A stretch of DNA of 64,000 nt from Pseudomonadota bacterium. GTDB lineage: Bacteria; Pseudomonadota; Gammaproteobacteria; Burkholderiales; Methylophilaceae. The DNA lies in contig JAKQTN010000067.1 in assembly GCA_029563075.1 (NCBI GenBank), forward strand, positions 1 to 64,000, written 5' to 3'. Positions 52,616-61,709 of this stretch are shown in pieces. The notes beneath the pieces were generated by a model that saw only the letters and a list, made by a program, of their open reading frames with translations, ran no database searches and was not told where the DNA came from. Numbering within the stretch: the stretch's first letter is position 1; every line of letters starts with the position of its first letter. Made by a program: the position numbers and the translations under genes.

Positions 52616-53683
52616 TTGGCAAAACAAAAAATTATTGTAGTAGGCGGCGGAATCATGGGCTGCATGACCGCCATGGAGCTTGCTCGCCGCGGCCATCGGG
52701 TTACAGTTGTAGAGCGCAACCAGATTGCGGCTCAAACTTCGGGCGAATCGTCATGGGCGGGCGCCGGTATCGTGTTTCCGCTATTGCCCTGGTTCTATAA
52801 AGATGAAGTGAATCAGCTTGCGCTTGCGGGCGCAAGTTTGTATCCGGAGATCTGCCGGCAGCTTTACCGCGAAACCGGCATAGACCCGGAATGCATCAAG
52901 AGCGGCATGCTCATTCAACCGCCTTTTGACAGGGCGATGGCGCTCACGTGGTGTGCAGAACATCATGTATCCATCGAGCAGAAAGCAGACGGTTTGTTGC
53001 TGCCAGAGGTTGCGCAAGTACGTAATCCGCGATTGCTGCAAGCGCTCAAGCAATGGCTGATTCAGCACGATGTAACGCTCATCGAGCACACCCAGCTGGC
53101 ACCAATTAACGAAATTCAATTAGAAAAAACCGGCCAGATCAATGCCTGGAGAGCCAATACCGGCGAGCTGCTTGAGGCAGATCAATTTGTGGTCACTTCA
53201 GGCGCATGGAGCTTTGAGCTGCTCAAAGAAACCTCACTCAAGCTCAACATCAAGCCCATGCGCGGGCAGATTCTGCTCTTCCAGTTGCCCGCCCAAACAT
53301 TGCAAAACATCATCTACAGGGACGGGTTTTATCTCGTACCGCGCAGTGATGGTCATTTGTTGGCCGGCAGCACGCTGGAGGATGTGGGCTTCGATACGGG
53401 CACGACAGAAGCGATGAAACAGGAGATGCAGGCAAAGGCCGAAGCGATTATGCCAAGCTTAAAACATGCACCCATCATCAAGCACTGGAGCGGCTTGCGG
53501 CCAGGCACGCCGGATAATGTGCCTACTATCGCAGCACACCCCACCATTAAAAATCTTTACCTCAACACCGGGCATTTCAGGTATGGCGTCACCATGGCGC
53601 CTGCGAGCGCGCAGCTGGTCGCGGCATTGATGATGGGTGAAACGCCGCAGATGGCTGCTGCGGCTTATGCTTGCGGCGCCTAA
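52616..53683 (+). CDS. thiO: FAD-dependent amine oxidase, ThiO/glycine oxidase-like
   Basis: The 355-residue product has the dinucleotide fold VVGGGIMGCMTAMELARRGHRVTVVE and the DAO-family pattern SGESSWAGAGIVFPL, FVVTSGAWSFELL, MRGQILLFQL and YLVPRSDGHLLAGSTLEDVGFDTG, ending with WSGLRPGTPDNVPTI. Close relatives oxidise glycine to dehydroglycine for thiazole synthesis. The start is a TTG with AGG 9 bp upstream. No other thi gene is near, so another small amino acid or amine is possible. Confidence 0.83.
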   Translation: MAKQKIIVVGGGIMGCMTAMELARRGHRVTVVERNQIAAQTSGESSWAGAGIVFPLLPWFYKDEVNQLALAGASLYPEICRQLYRETGIDPECIKSGMLIQPPFDRAMALTWCAEHHVSIEQKADGLLLPEVAQVRNPRLLQALKQWLIQHDVTLIEHTQLAPINEIQLEKTGQINAWRANTGELLEADQFVVTSGAWSFELLKETSLKLNIKPMRGQILLFQLPAQTLQNIIYRDGFYLVPRSDGHLLAGSTLEDVGFDTGTTEAMKQEMQAKAEAIMPSLKHAPIIKHWSGLRPGTPDNVPTIAAHPTIKNLYLNTGHFRYGVTMAPASAQLVAALMMGETPQMAAAAYACGA

Positions 53684-53730
53684 CCGGTGATTGTGCTGGT
53701 TGAGGTCGGAGCAAGAAATAGCGATGTTAC

Positions 53731-55107
53731 TTATTCATTTCTGCGACCCAACCACCATAGCCAGACAAACCCTAACATTCCAGCTAGTAAAGATGCCGCC
53801 AATACACCGGTCTTGGCCATTAACAGATATTCTGGCTGATCTGCGAAACCCAGCTCTGAAATAAATATCGACATTGTGAAGCCGATGCCACCGAGAACTG
53901 ATACGGCGGCAATCTGGCTAAAGCGGGTGCCGCCTGGCAACTGCCCTATACCTAAACGTAAGGCCAGCCAGCAGACGCCGGTGATCCCAATAAACTTGCC
54001 GAATAGCAGTCCGAATGTAACGCCCAGCATTACCGGATGCGTCAAGGTCTCGGCCAGGGAGCCAGCCTGTAACGGGATGCCCGCATTAAACAAAGCAAAA
54101 ATCGGAATCACCATAAAAGCGACTGGCAAATGCCAGATTTGCTCTAAGCGCTGAAGCGGTGTCTGTACACCCAGAACGCTTTCTTCCAGATTCTGTACTA
54201 CGGAATGCAGTTTCTCGTTTGTCATCACACGGTCGTCTTGCTGACGGCTGGCAATGAAACGATCAATTTGCTGATTAACCCGATCAGCAAATAAACTGGG
54301 GTCGTATTTAGATCTTGCAGGCACCGTAAATGCGCCTAACACGCCAGCCAGCGTAGCGTGTACGCCTGATTGCAGCAGCGCATACCACAACAATACCGCT
54401 ACCAAGAAGTAAGGGATGATTTTACGAATGCCGGCAAAATTGAATGTCAACAGTACCACTACCAATGCAGCCGCTAGCAGCAGCCAATCCATCGCCAATG
54501 CTTGTGTATAGAACAATGCGATGACGAGCACGGCGCCAAGATCATCCGCAATGGCCAGTGCTATCAGAAAGGTGATAAGCGCCTTGGGGACACGGCTAGC
54601 CAATAGCACCAATGCACCTACCGCGAATGCAATGTCGGTAGCCATCGGTATCCCCCAGCCGCGCGCAGCATCACCCTCTGGATTAAACGCCAGGTAAATG
54701 AGGGCGGGTATCACCATGCCGCCAATGGCTGCAATGATGGGCAAAGCTGCCTGACGCAAATCCGACAACTCACCTACCAGAATCTCGCGCTTGAGCTCCA
54801 GACCTACCACAAAGAAAAAAAGCGCCATCAGGCCATCGTTCACCCAATGGTGCAAACTCATCTTGATTTCCCAGCTGCCGATACTGACGTTCACCGGGGT
54901 GTGAATAAAATGCAGGTATGGTTCGGCAAACAATCCATTCGCCAAAAATAGCGCGATAATCGCTGTACCCATCAGCAGCATGCCGCTTGTGGTCTGGCGG
55001 TGTATAAATTCATCCAGCGGTGTTAATACACGGCTGAAAGCATGCTCCCATGGGGCATAGATGACGCCTTTTGCTTTAATGGGTGAAGGTTGGTGCTGGT
55101 TTGTCAT
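53731..55107 (-). CDS. nhaA: Na+/H+ antiporter NhaA
   Basis: The 458-residue protein has about 12 membrane helices and NhaA motifs: HHWVNDGLMALFFFVVGLELKRE, RGWGIPMATDIAFAVGAL with the Asp pair, LALADDLGAVLVIALFYT-like stretch and SGVHATLAGVLGAFTVPA. It is longer than E. coli NhaA (388 aa) because of a 35-residue N-terminal leader and a soluble insert (about 275-325, QQIDRFIASRQQDDRV) in the cytoplasmic loop. It exchanges Na+ for protons at high pH. Confidence 0.95.
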   Translation of the reverse strand: MTNQHQPSPIKAKGVIYAPWEHAFSRVLTPLDEFIHRQTTSGMLLMGTAIIALFLANGLFAEPYLHFIHTPVNVSIGSWEIKMSLHHWVNDGLMALFFFVVGLELKREILVGELSDLRQAALPIIAAIGGMVIPALIYLAFNPEGDAARGWGIPMATDIAFAVGALVLLASRVPKALITFLIALAIADDLGAVLVIALFYTQALAMDWLLLAAALVVVLLTFNFAGIRKIIPYFLVAVLLWYALLQSGVHATLAGVLGAFTVPARSKYDPSLFADRVNQQIDRFIASRQQDDRVMTNEKLHSVVQNLEESVLGVQTPLQRLEQIWHLPVAFMVIPIFALFNAGIPLQAGSLAETLTHPVMLGVTFGLLFGKFIGITGVCWLALRLGIGQLPGGTRFSQIAAVSVLGGIGFTMSIFISELGFADQPEYLLMAKTGVLAASLLAGMLGFVWLWWLGRRNE

Positions 55108-55145
55108 AATCTTTATTTACCGTAACTTAAAGACCTTTTTGATGA

Positions 55146-55622
55146 TTATTCTGCAAGCCAGTCGCCTGATTTTCCGCCATGTTTTTCCAGCAATTTTATA
55201 TCGCTCATCAGCATGCCCCTATCCAGCCCTTTGCACATATCGTAAATGGTTAGCAAGCACACACTCACAGCGGTAAGCGCTTCCATCTCCACGCCGGTTT
55301 GGCCTGTGGTTTCGCAAGTGGCGGTGCAGGTAATCGCAGTATGCTTTTCATCCACTTCAAACGTTATGGCGACTTTGGTTAAGGCAATCGGGTGGCATAG
55401 TGGAATTAAATCAGACGTCTTTTTGCTGGCCTGAATCGCAGCAATGCGCGCAATACCAAGCACGTCACCCTTTTTGGCGTTACCTTGTTGAATGAGTCGC
55501 AGCGTGGCAGGCGACATTTGAATCACACCGCTGGCAACCGCGACACGCCTTGTAGATGCTTTATCGCCGACATCGACCATGTGCGCTTGGCCGCTATTGT
55601 CGAAATGAGTCAGTTTGCCCAT
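55146..55622 (-). CDS. moaC: Cyclic pyranopterin monophosphate synthase MoaC
   Basis: MoaC forms cyclic pyranopterin monophosphate in molybdenum cofactor synthesis. The 158-residue product shows [50 protein letters not shown] with the active-site Lys region, [25 protein letters not shown] and [12 protein letters not shown]. Size is normal. It is divergent from the protease gene and no other moa gene is adjacent. Confidence 0.96.
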   Translation of the reverse strand: MGKLTHFDNSGQAHMVDVGDKASTRRVAVASGVIQMSPATLRLIQQGNAKKGDVLGIARIAAIQASKKTSDLIPLCHPIALTKVAITFEVDEKHTAITCTATCETTGQTGVEMEALTAVSVCLLTIYDMCKGLDRGMLMSDIKLLEKHGGKSGDWLAE

Positions 55623-55699
55623 ACAATTACTTTCTATGAATTATTTTCTAATTATAATTTGGCGTGAACTTGCCGCCTAAAGACACTATCATAGCAATA

Positions 55700-57214
55700 A
55701 TGAAATTAAAGACCATAATAATTGTGACATTGCTGGCCGCAAATGCAGCGTTTGCTGAAAATGCTGCAAACAAGCCACAACAGAATTCAACATTGCCCAA
55801 GCCAGCTTTGTCCGCCAAGCCTTATGCAGGCCCGGCCAATCTGGACACCAGCCTGCCCGATCTGGGGGATGTTTCGCAAACCGTATTATCGCCGCTGGAT
55901 GAGCAGCGCATTGCCGAGCAGATTATGCGCGAAGTGGCGGTGAGCGACGAGGTGGTGCAGGATGTTGAGGTGACCGATTATGTGCAGGCGCTGGGCAATA
56001 AGCTCACCGCCGCCAGCCCGGATAAACAGCAGAAGTTTAATTTTTTTGTAGTGCAGGATAACTCGATTAATGCTTTTGCTATGCCAGGCGGCGTGATAGG
56101 CGTACATACTGGGCTGATATTGGCTTCGAATAGCGAATCGGAATTGGCAAGTGTGCTGGGACATGAGATTGGCCATGTGACGCAAAGACATTTGGCCAGA
56201 ATGCTGGCGCAGCAAAAGTACGATACTTTTAAAAATATTGCGGGCATCGCGCTGGCTTTGCTGGTATCGCGCGCCAACCCGGAACTGACCAACGGCGCGA
56301 TGGCAACCGCGTCGGCTATCGGTGTGCAGCGCCAGTTAGATTATACGCGCGAGCATGAGCGTGAGGCAGACCGCGTGGGTTTGAGTATTTTAGACAGTGC
56401 AGGTTTTGATACACGCGCCATGCCTGCATTTTTTAATACGCTGCAGCGTGGCACGCGGTTTGTGGAGGGCAGCGCGCCCAGCTTTTTGCGCACGCACCCG
56501 CTTACAGCGGAGCGTATCGCGGATGTGTCTAACCGTGTAGAAACCATGCCGTACAAGCAGGTGACCGATAGCCTGGAATTTAACCTGGTACGTGCCAAGC
56601 TGCGCGCAGCAAACGGCCTGACACAGACCGCGATAGACCAGTTTGAAGATAATATAAAAGAACGGCGATTCGCCAGCGAAGCCGCCGAGCATTATGGTCT
56701 GGCGGTGGCGATGTTACGCAAAAACGATTTAACCGGTGCCGCCAACCAGGTGAAATGGCTAAAGGCCAATGCGCCAAAAAATGCCTATATTGAGAATTTA
56801 GGTGCGCGACTGGAAGTGGCGCGCAACAATCCGCAAGCCGCAGCCAGCCAATATGCAAAAGCGTTGGCGCTGTTTCCCGCCCATCGCTCGCTGATTTATG
56901 GCTATTCCGAGCATTTTTTAGCGATTAACCAGCCAGATCAAGCCATTAAACTGGTACAGAGTAAGCAGGCACAGTACCCCAGCGATGCTTATTTCTATGA
57001 GATTCTGGCTAAAGCCTACACAGCAAAAAACAAAAATCTGTTACGCTTTCAGGCGCAAGGGGAATCATATTACCGGCAGTATAATTTGGCCAAAGCCATC
57101 GAGCAGATGGAGTTTGCGGTAAAAGCCAAAGACGGCAATTTTTATGAGCATTCGATTGTAGAAGCGCGCTTGAAAGAGCTGCGCCGTAAGCAGGAAAACG
57201 AGAAAACAAGTTAA
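55700..57214 (+). CDS. bepA: Periplasmic M48 metalloprotease with TPR (BepA-like)
   Basis: From the ATG at 55700 the product is 504 residues with a signal peptide (MKLKTIIIVTLLAANAAFAEN). The zinc site GHEIGHVTQRH lies near 154-164, the third ligand in EHEREADRVGLSIL near 220. A C-terminal TPR-like helical region (about 300-500) follows. This is the BepA/YfgC layout, which degrades stalled outer-membrane proteins such as LptD. It overlaps soxY by 1 bp, an unusual coupling. Confidence 0.93.
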   Translation: MKLKTIIIVTLLAANAAFAENAANKPQQNSTLPKPALSAKPYAGPANLDTSLPDLGDVSQTVLSPLDEQRIAEQIMREVAVSDEVVQDVEVTDYVQALGNKLTAASPDKQQKFNFFVVQDNSINAFAMPGGVIGVHTGLILASNSESELASVLGHEIGHVTQRHLARMLAQQKYDTFKNIAGIALALLVSRANPELTNGAMATASAIGVQRQLDYTREHEREADRVGLSILDSAGFDTRAMPAFFNTLQRGTRFVEGSAPSFLRTHPLTAERIADVSNRVETMPYKQVTDSLEFNLVRAKLRAANGLTQTAIDQFEDNIKERRFASEAAEHYGLAVAMLRKNDLTGAANQVKWLKANAPKNAYIENLGARLEVARNNPQAAASQYAKALALFPAHRSLIYGYSEHFLAINQPDQAIKLVQSKQAQYPSDAYFYEILAKAYTAKNKNLLRFQAQGESYYRQYNLAKAIEQMEFAVKAKDGNFYEHSIVEARLKELRRKQENEKTS

Positions 57215-57657
57215 TGCAACGCAGAGATTTTTTAACTATTCTGGCAGGCGCCGCGGCTACTGCATTCATGCTGCCAATCCATGCGCTGGCAGCGGTGTGG
57301 AATAAAGCCGCGTTCGAAGCGGCAAAACTTAACGAGGCGACTGCCCATTTGGCAATTAATGGCGAAATTCCAAGCAAAGACATTGAAATTATCGCGCCGG
57401 ACCGCGCGGAAAATGGCGCAATCGTGCAGATCGCAATCACCAGCCGCATCCCCAATACCGAGGCGATGAGCGTGCTGGTGGAGCATAATCCGACTGCACT
57501 CATTGGCAATTTTATGTTCAGCAATGGCGCGTTGCCTTATCTAGTCACGCGCATCAAAATGGCCGAAACCAGCTATGTCAAGATTATTGTAAAAGCAGGC
57601 GAAAAGTACTACACCAATAGCAAGGCGGTTGAAGTGCTAGAGAACGGGTGTGGTTAA
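57214..57657 (+). CDS. soxY: Sulfur-carrier protein SoxY
   Basis: The 147-residue product has a twin-arginine signal (MQRRDFLTILAGAAATAFM) and the SoxY domain (ENGAIVQIAITSRIPNTEAMSVLVEHNPTALIGNFMF). SoxY carries thiosulfate-derived sulfur on a Cys near the C-terminus. Here the chain ends in NGCG, with Cys146 next to last, shorter than the usual GGCGG. Stop TAA overlaps the soxZ ATG, so the pair is translationally coupled. No soxXA or soxB is near. Confidence 0.92.
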   Translation: MQRRDFLTILAGAAATAFMLPIHALAAVWNKAAFEAAKLNEATAHLAINGEIPSKDIEIIAPDRAENGAIVQIAITSRIPNTEAMSVLVEHNPTALIGNFMFSNGALPYLVTRIKMAETSYVKIIVKAGEKYYTNSKAVEVLENGCG

Positions 57658-57974
57658 TGGAAGCAAATATGAAAATGCGCGCCAAACTGACTGGTGACGT
57701 GACAGAAGTGAAGGTAATTATTAATCACCCTATGGAAACCGGCCGCCGGAAAGATGATGCCGGGCAGCTGATTCCAGCCTATTTTATTCAACTGGTCACT
57801 GCTACTTTAAACGATCAGCCCGTGCTGGAGATGCAATGGGGCACAGGAATTTCTAAGAACCCTTATCTTACTTTTCACCTGAAAGGTGCAAAAGCAGGCG
57901 ATAAAATTACTGTCACCTGGCACGATAATCTTGGCAAGACAGCGTCAGGCGAAACCGCTGTCGTGCCTGCATAA
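57657..57974 (+). CDS. soxZ: Sulfur-oxidation protein SoxZ
   Basis: The product is 105 residues from the ATG at 57657 (TAATG overlap with soxY); the track start is 3 codons too early. The SoxZ immunoglobulin-like fold is seen in ADVTEVKVIINHPMETGRRKD-type sequence, IPAYFIQLVTATLNDQPVLEMQWGTGISKNPYLTFHLKG and ITVTWHDNLGKT. SoxZ has no signal peptide and travels with SoxY as a Tat-exported heterodimer. The pair may serve a partial Sox pathway. Confidence 0.94.
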   Translation: MEANMKMRAKLTGDVTEVKVIINHPMETGRRKDDAGQLIPAYFIQLVTATLNDQPVLEMQWGTGISKNPYLTFHLKGAKAGDKITVTWHDNLGKTASGETAVVPA

Positions 57975-57984
57975 CAACCTGCTA

Positions 57985-58173
57985 TTACTTGGTTTTGCAG
58001 GTGCTCATGCCTAACAGGGCATAAGCAGGACAAAAATTAATCAACGCGGTAGCCAACGGCACAACGCCTATCCATGCCCACATCGGGCCGCCGCCGATTA
58101 ATGCCCAAGCGATCAAAGCCAGCCCCACCACAATGCGTATCACGCGATCAATGCCACCCACATTTGCTTTCAT
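57985..58173 (-). CDS. DUF2892 small membrane protein
   Basis: From the ATG at 58173, with GAGAGGAA upstream, the product is 62 residues with two membrane helices: NVGGIDRVIRIVVGLALIAWAL and WIGVVPLATALINFCPAYALLGMSTC. This is the DUF2892 pattern, also found as the membrane part of YgaP rhodanese. The conserved Cys residues (NFCPAY, STC) may handle sulfur. It converges on soxYZ, which fits a sulfur context, though a link is not proven. Confidence 0.88.
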   Translation of the reverse strand: MKANVGGIDRVIRIVVGLALIAWALIGGGPMWAWIGVVPLATALINFCPAYALLGMSTCKTK

Positions 58174-58264
58174 TTTAATTCCTCTCAATAAAAAAGAAAC
58201 CGTCAATCCAGATATGTAACGATTATATTATGCTTTTTTATATCATGTTCAACTGTGATTTTAG

Positions 58265-59890
58265 TTACAGACGGTTAATGTTCAAAGCGACTGCTTCGGC
58301 CACTTTGATGCCATCCACGCCGGCTGATAAAATACCGCCCGCATAGCCTGCGCCTTCGCCACATGGGTACAGGCCTTTGGTGTTGATGCTTTGCAGGTTG
58401 TCATCATTGCGTTTAATGCGGATCGGCGACGAGGTGCGCGTTTCTACGCCGGTTAAGATGCCGTCCGCAAGGTCAAAACCTTTAATTTGTTTGGCAAACG
58501 CTGGAATCGCCTCGCGGATGGCTGTAATCGCGAATTCGGGTAGCGCAGAGTCCAGATTGGTAAGATGCACGCCCGGCGTGTAAGAGGGCATCACTTCGCC
58601 AAATTTGGTAGAAGGTTTGTTGGCTAAAAAGTCGCCAATCAATTGCCCGGGAGCCGCATAACTACTGCCTCCCAGGGCATAGGCTTTTGCCTCCAGTTCA
58701 CGCTGTAATGCCATGCCGGCGAGTGGATGGCCAGGGAAATCGATTTCCGGCGTAATGCCGACCACGATGCCCGCATTGGCGTTGCGCTCGTTACGCGAAT
58801 ACTGGCTCATGCCGTTAGTGACTACGCGGCCTTGTTCGGATGCTGCCGCGACCACTGTGCCGCCCGGGCACATGCAAAAGCTGTAAACGCTGCGCCCGTT
58901 GCTGGCATGATGCACCAGCTTGTAATCGGCCGCGCCCAAAATGGGGTGCTGTGCATTTGCGCCATGGCGTGCGCGGTCAATGAGCGATTGCGGATGCTCG
59001 ATGCGAAAGCCAATTGAAAATGGTTTGGCTTCGATATAAATGCCTTTTTTGTGAATCATCTCGAATGTATCGCGTGCGCTATGGCCAACTGCCAGGATCA
59101 GGTGATTGGTGGCGATGCGTTCGCCTGTTTGCAGCACCACGCCTTGCACCTCCCCGTTCTCGATTTCAATATCATCCACACGGCTTTCAAAACGAATCTC
59201 GCCGCCAAGCGATTCAATCGTTTTGCGCATTTCTTCCACCATGCCGACCAGCCTGAATGTGCCGATATGCGGATGGCTGACGTACATAATTTCTTCTGGC
59301 GCGCCTGCTTTTACAAACTCCTGCAAGACTTTGCGGCCGTAATGTTTGGGGTCTTTAATCTGGCTGTAAAGTTTGCCATCCGAGAACGTGCCCGCGCCTC
59401 CTTCACCGAATTGCACGTTGGATTCCGGATTGAGCTTGGATTTACGCCAAAAATCCCAGGTGTCCTTGGTGCGCTCGCGTACGCGCTTGCCACGCTCAAG
59501 CACAATCGGCTTAAAGCCGGATTGCGCCAGAATAAGCGCTGCAAAAATCCCGGCAGGGCCGAAACCCACGATGACAGGACGCGACTTTAACTCGACAGGT
59601 GCAGTAGCCACAAATTGATAACTGGTATCAGGCGCCGGCTTTACATGCGGGTCTTTGGCAAATCTGGCTAACAATTTAGCCTCGTTATTCACGCTGACAT
59701 CCAGCGAGTACACCAATAAAATCGCGTTGGCTTTGCGTGCGTCCACGCCGCGTTTGAAAATCGAAAACTCGATCAGGTCAGATTGGTTAATCGCCAGCTT
59801 TTTGATTAATGCAGCTTTGATTTCGCTGTTTGAATGCCCCTTGTCTGTCGCGCTGGTTAAAGGCAGTTTAATTTCAGTGACTCTAAGCAT
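58265..59890 (-). CDS. Uncharacterised FAD-dependent dehydrogenase
   Basis: The 541-residue product has a small N-terminal domain (about 1-95) and a FAD-binding fold from about 100 (PVIVGFGPAGIFAALILAQSGFKPIVLERGKRVRERT), with FGEGGAGTFSDGKLYSQI, LILAVGHSARDTFEMI, FSIGFRIEHPQSLID and CGEGAGYAGGILSAGVDGIKVAEAVA. It is the widespread 'FAD-dependent dehydrogenase' family with no assigned substrate. It is followed by hda and perM on the opposite order of the same strand. Confidence 0.9.
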   Translation of the reverse strand: MLRVTEIKLPLTSATDKGHSNSEIKAALIKKLAINQSDLIEFSIFKRGVDARKANAILLVYSLDVSVNNEAKLLARFAKDPHVKPAPDTSYQFVATAPVELKSRPVIVGFGPAGIFAALILAQSGFKPIVLERGKRVRERTKDTWDFWRKSKLNPESNVQFGEGGAGTFSDGKLYSQIKDPKHYGRKVLQEFVKAGAPEEIMYVSHPHIGTFRLVGMVEEMRKTIESLGGEIRFESRVDDIEIENGEVQGVVLQTGERIATNHLILAVGHSARDTFEMIHKKGIYIEAKPFSIGFRIEHPQSLIDRARHGANAQHPILGAADYKLVHHASNGRSVYSFCMCPGGTVVAAASEQGRVVTNGMSQYSRNERNANAGIVVGITPEIDFPGHPLAGMALQRELEAKAYALGGSSYAAPGQLIGDFLANKPSTKFGEVMPSYTPGVHLTNLDSALPEFAITAIREAIPAFAKQIKGFDLADGILTGVETRTSSPIRIKRNDDNLQSINTKGLYPCGEGAGYAGGILSAGVDGIKVAEAVALNINRL

Positions 59891-59902
59891 GGATTCTGAT
59901 CG

Positions 59903-60508
59903 TTAAAGTTCTAAATTCAATTGTAATAATTTGCGCAGCATCGGCACGGTAATCGGCTTATGGGTCGTTAGCGACCATTCGTCCAGCGCATCCAATGTCG
60001 CCATTAAGGTAGGTAAATCGCGGCGCAAGTAGCGCAGACAGTAGTCGACCACTTCATCGGGCAGCTTCATGCCGCGCTCTTTGGCGTGCTGTTTGAGCGC
60101 GGTGGCTTTTTCATCGTCATTCAGCGGTTGCAGTTGATACACCAGTCCCCAAGCCAGGCGCGTGGCGAGGTCGTCACGCAAGCCCATTTGTGCAGGCGCG
60201 TGCAGGCCTGCAGTAATCAGTATACCGCCGGTTTCCTTAAGCTGGTTGTAGGTATTAAATAATTCAATCTGCGCTTCGTTATCGAGTAAATGCACATCGT
60301 CTGCAACCCGCCCCCCTATTGCCTTGCAGGCCGATAATAAATGGCTTTTTCCACTGCCGGCTTCGCCCCACAAGTAGATAAAACGTGGTTGTGCCTGGCT
60401 GCTTAGTGTAGCGTTCAGGCTGGCAATCGCTTCTGCGTTACGTCCCGCCACAAAGTTTTGCAGCGATGGCGCGGCAGCGGGCTTGATGTCGAGAAGGAGT
60501 TGCTTCAT
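59903..60508 (-). CDS. hda: DnaA regulatory inactivator Hda
   Basis: Hda, bound to the sliding clamp, triggers ATP hydrolysis by DnaA. The 201-residue AAA+ protein has a clamp-binding N-terminus (MKQLLLDIK), P-loop YLWGEAGSGKSHLL, the degenerate Walker B region VADDVHLLDNEAQIELFNTYNQ, and sensor 2 region (CLRYLRRDLPTLMATLDALD). Length is typical. It follows perM by 6 bp; this perM-hda pair divergent from purM is common in betaproteobacteria. Confidence 0.94.
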   Translation of the reverse strand: MKQLLLDIKPAAAPSLQNFVAGRNAEAIASLNATLSSQAQPRFIYLWGEAGSGKSHLLSACKAIGGRVADDVHLLDNEAQIELFNTYNQLKETGGILITAGLHAPAQMGLRDDLATRLAWGLVYQLQPLNDDEKATALKQHAKERGMKLPDEVVDYCLRYLRRDLPTLMATLDALDEWSLTTHKPITVPMLRKLLQLNLEL

Positions 60509-60514
60509 GCTTCT

Positions 60515-61615
60515 CTATTTTAAATAGGTATCGCTACCCAGATAACTTTCCCGGGTGTGGCGCAAACCAACCGCAATCGCCGCACTCACTGGCAGTGCAA
60601 GCAGCACGCCCGCGAAGCCGAATAGCTGACCGCCGGCCAGCAAGGCGAAAATCACAATGACAGGATGCAGACCGATGCGATGGCCCACCAGTTTTGGCGT
60701 GAGCACCATGCCTTCTAGCAACTGGCCGATGCCAAATACCAGCAAAACAGGGATGACCTGCCCAATGCTGGTAAATTGCAATGACGCGACAAGCAGCGCC
60801 AATGCCAGGCCCAGCACTATGCCTAAATAAGGCACAAAACCCAGCAAGCCTGCAATCAAGCCAATCGGCAACGCCATGTCGAGTCCCGCGATCCACAGGC
60901 CAATGGTGTAAAACAGGCTCATGGCGAGCATCACCATCAGTTGTCCGCGCAGAAATTCGGCAAGCACCTGGTCGATTTCCTTGGCAACGGTAACGGTTTT
61001 ATCGTGCCAGTCACGCGGCACCAATTGGCCGATACTTGCAATAAAGCCATCCCAGTCGCGCAGCAGATAAAACAGCACTATTGGCAGCAACAGGGTATTG
61101 GCGACTATGCCAATCAAGGCTAGGCCGTGACTACCAGCAGTTTGTAGTATGCTGCCGAGGATGTCTCCCGCAGATTTCCAGTTTTTTGTGATAAGTTCCT
61201 GAATTTGCGCACTGTTTACATCGAAATGAATGCCGAATCTGGCGTGCAGCCAGGGTTCAATTGAATCGCGAATACGGCCGATGAAGACGGGGAGTCGCTC
61301 CGCGATGAGCAAAGATTCTTTTTGCAAGAGCGGGATTAATATTAAAAATAGTAAAAATATGGCAGCGAATATCGCCAACATCATCAATGCCGTGGCAAGT
61401 GTGCGGCCGAGTCTGAACTTGCCCATGCCCCATACACTGAGCTTGTCTACCAGTGGGTCGCAGATATAGGCCAATATCGCCGCGATTAAAAAGGGCGTGA
61501 GCACTGGCAGCAGCAAATAAATGAAAAATGCAAAAAGCGCAGCGAGGATTAACCAGCGATTGTTGGCTAAAAAATTATTGCTAGAATTGTGGTTTGCAGT
61601 GTTTTTTTGGTTCAT
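60515..61615 (-). CDS. perM: AI-2E family transporter (PerM-like)
   Basis: The 366-residue inner-membrane protein has about eight helices in the PerM/AI-2E pattern: LLPVLTPFLIAAILAYICDPLVDKL, PIVLFYLLRDWDGF, EFLRGQLMVMLAMSLFYTIGLWIAGLD, IGLIAGLLGFVPYLGIVLGLALALLV and a C-terminal GHRIGLHPVIVIFALLAGGQLFGFAG. The substrate is not certain despite the family name. It heads the perM-hda operon, divergent from purM. Confidence 0.93.
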   Translation of the reverse strand: MNQKNTANHNSSNNFLANNRWLILAALFAFFIYLLLPVLTPFLIAAILAYICDPLVDKLSVWGMGKFRLGRTLATALMMLAIFAAIFLLFLILIPLLQKESLLIAERLPVFIGRIRDSIEPWLHARFGIHFDVNSAQIQELITKNWKSAGDILGSILQTAGSHGLALIGIVANTLLLPIVLFYLLRDWDGFIASIGQLVPRDWHDKTVTVAKEIDQVLAEFLRGQLMVMLAMSLFYTIGLWIAGLDMALPIGLIAGLLGFVPYLGIVLGLALALLVASLQFTSIGQVIPVLLVFGIGQLLEGMVLTPKLVGHRIGLHPVIVIFALLAGGQLFGFAGVLLALPVSAAIAVGLRHTRESYLGSDTYLK

Positions 61616-61709
61616 TAGGCATAGTGCGTTAAAATGCTATTTGGCAAATTATACTTAAATTAACCCACAGCGTTGTAATTAACCCCAAGATTTAGAATCG
61701 AGCACAGCT

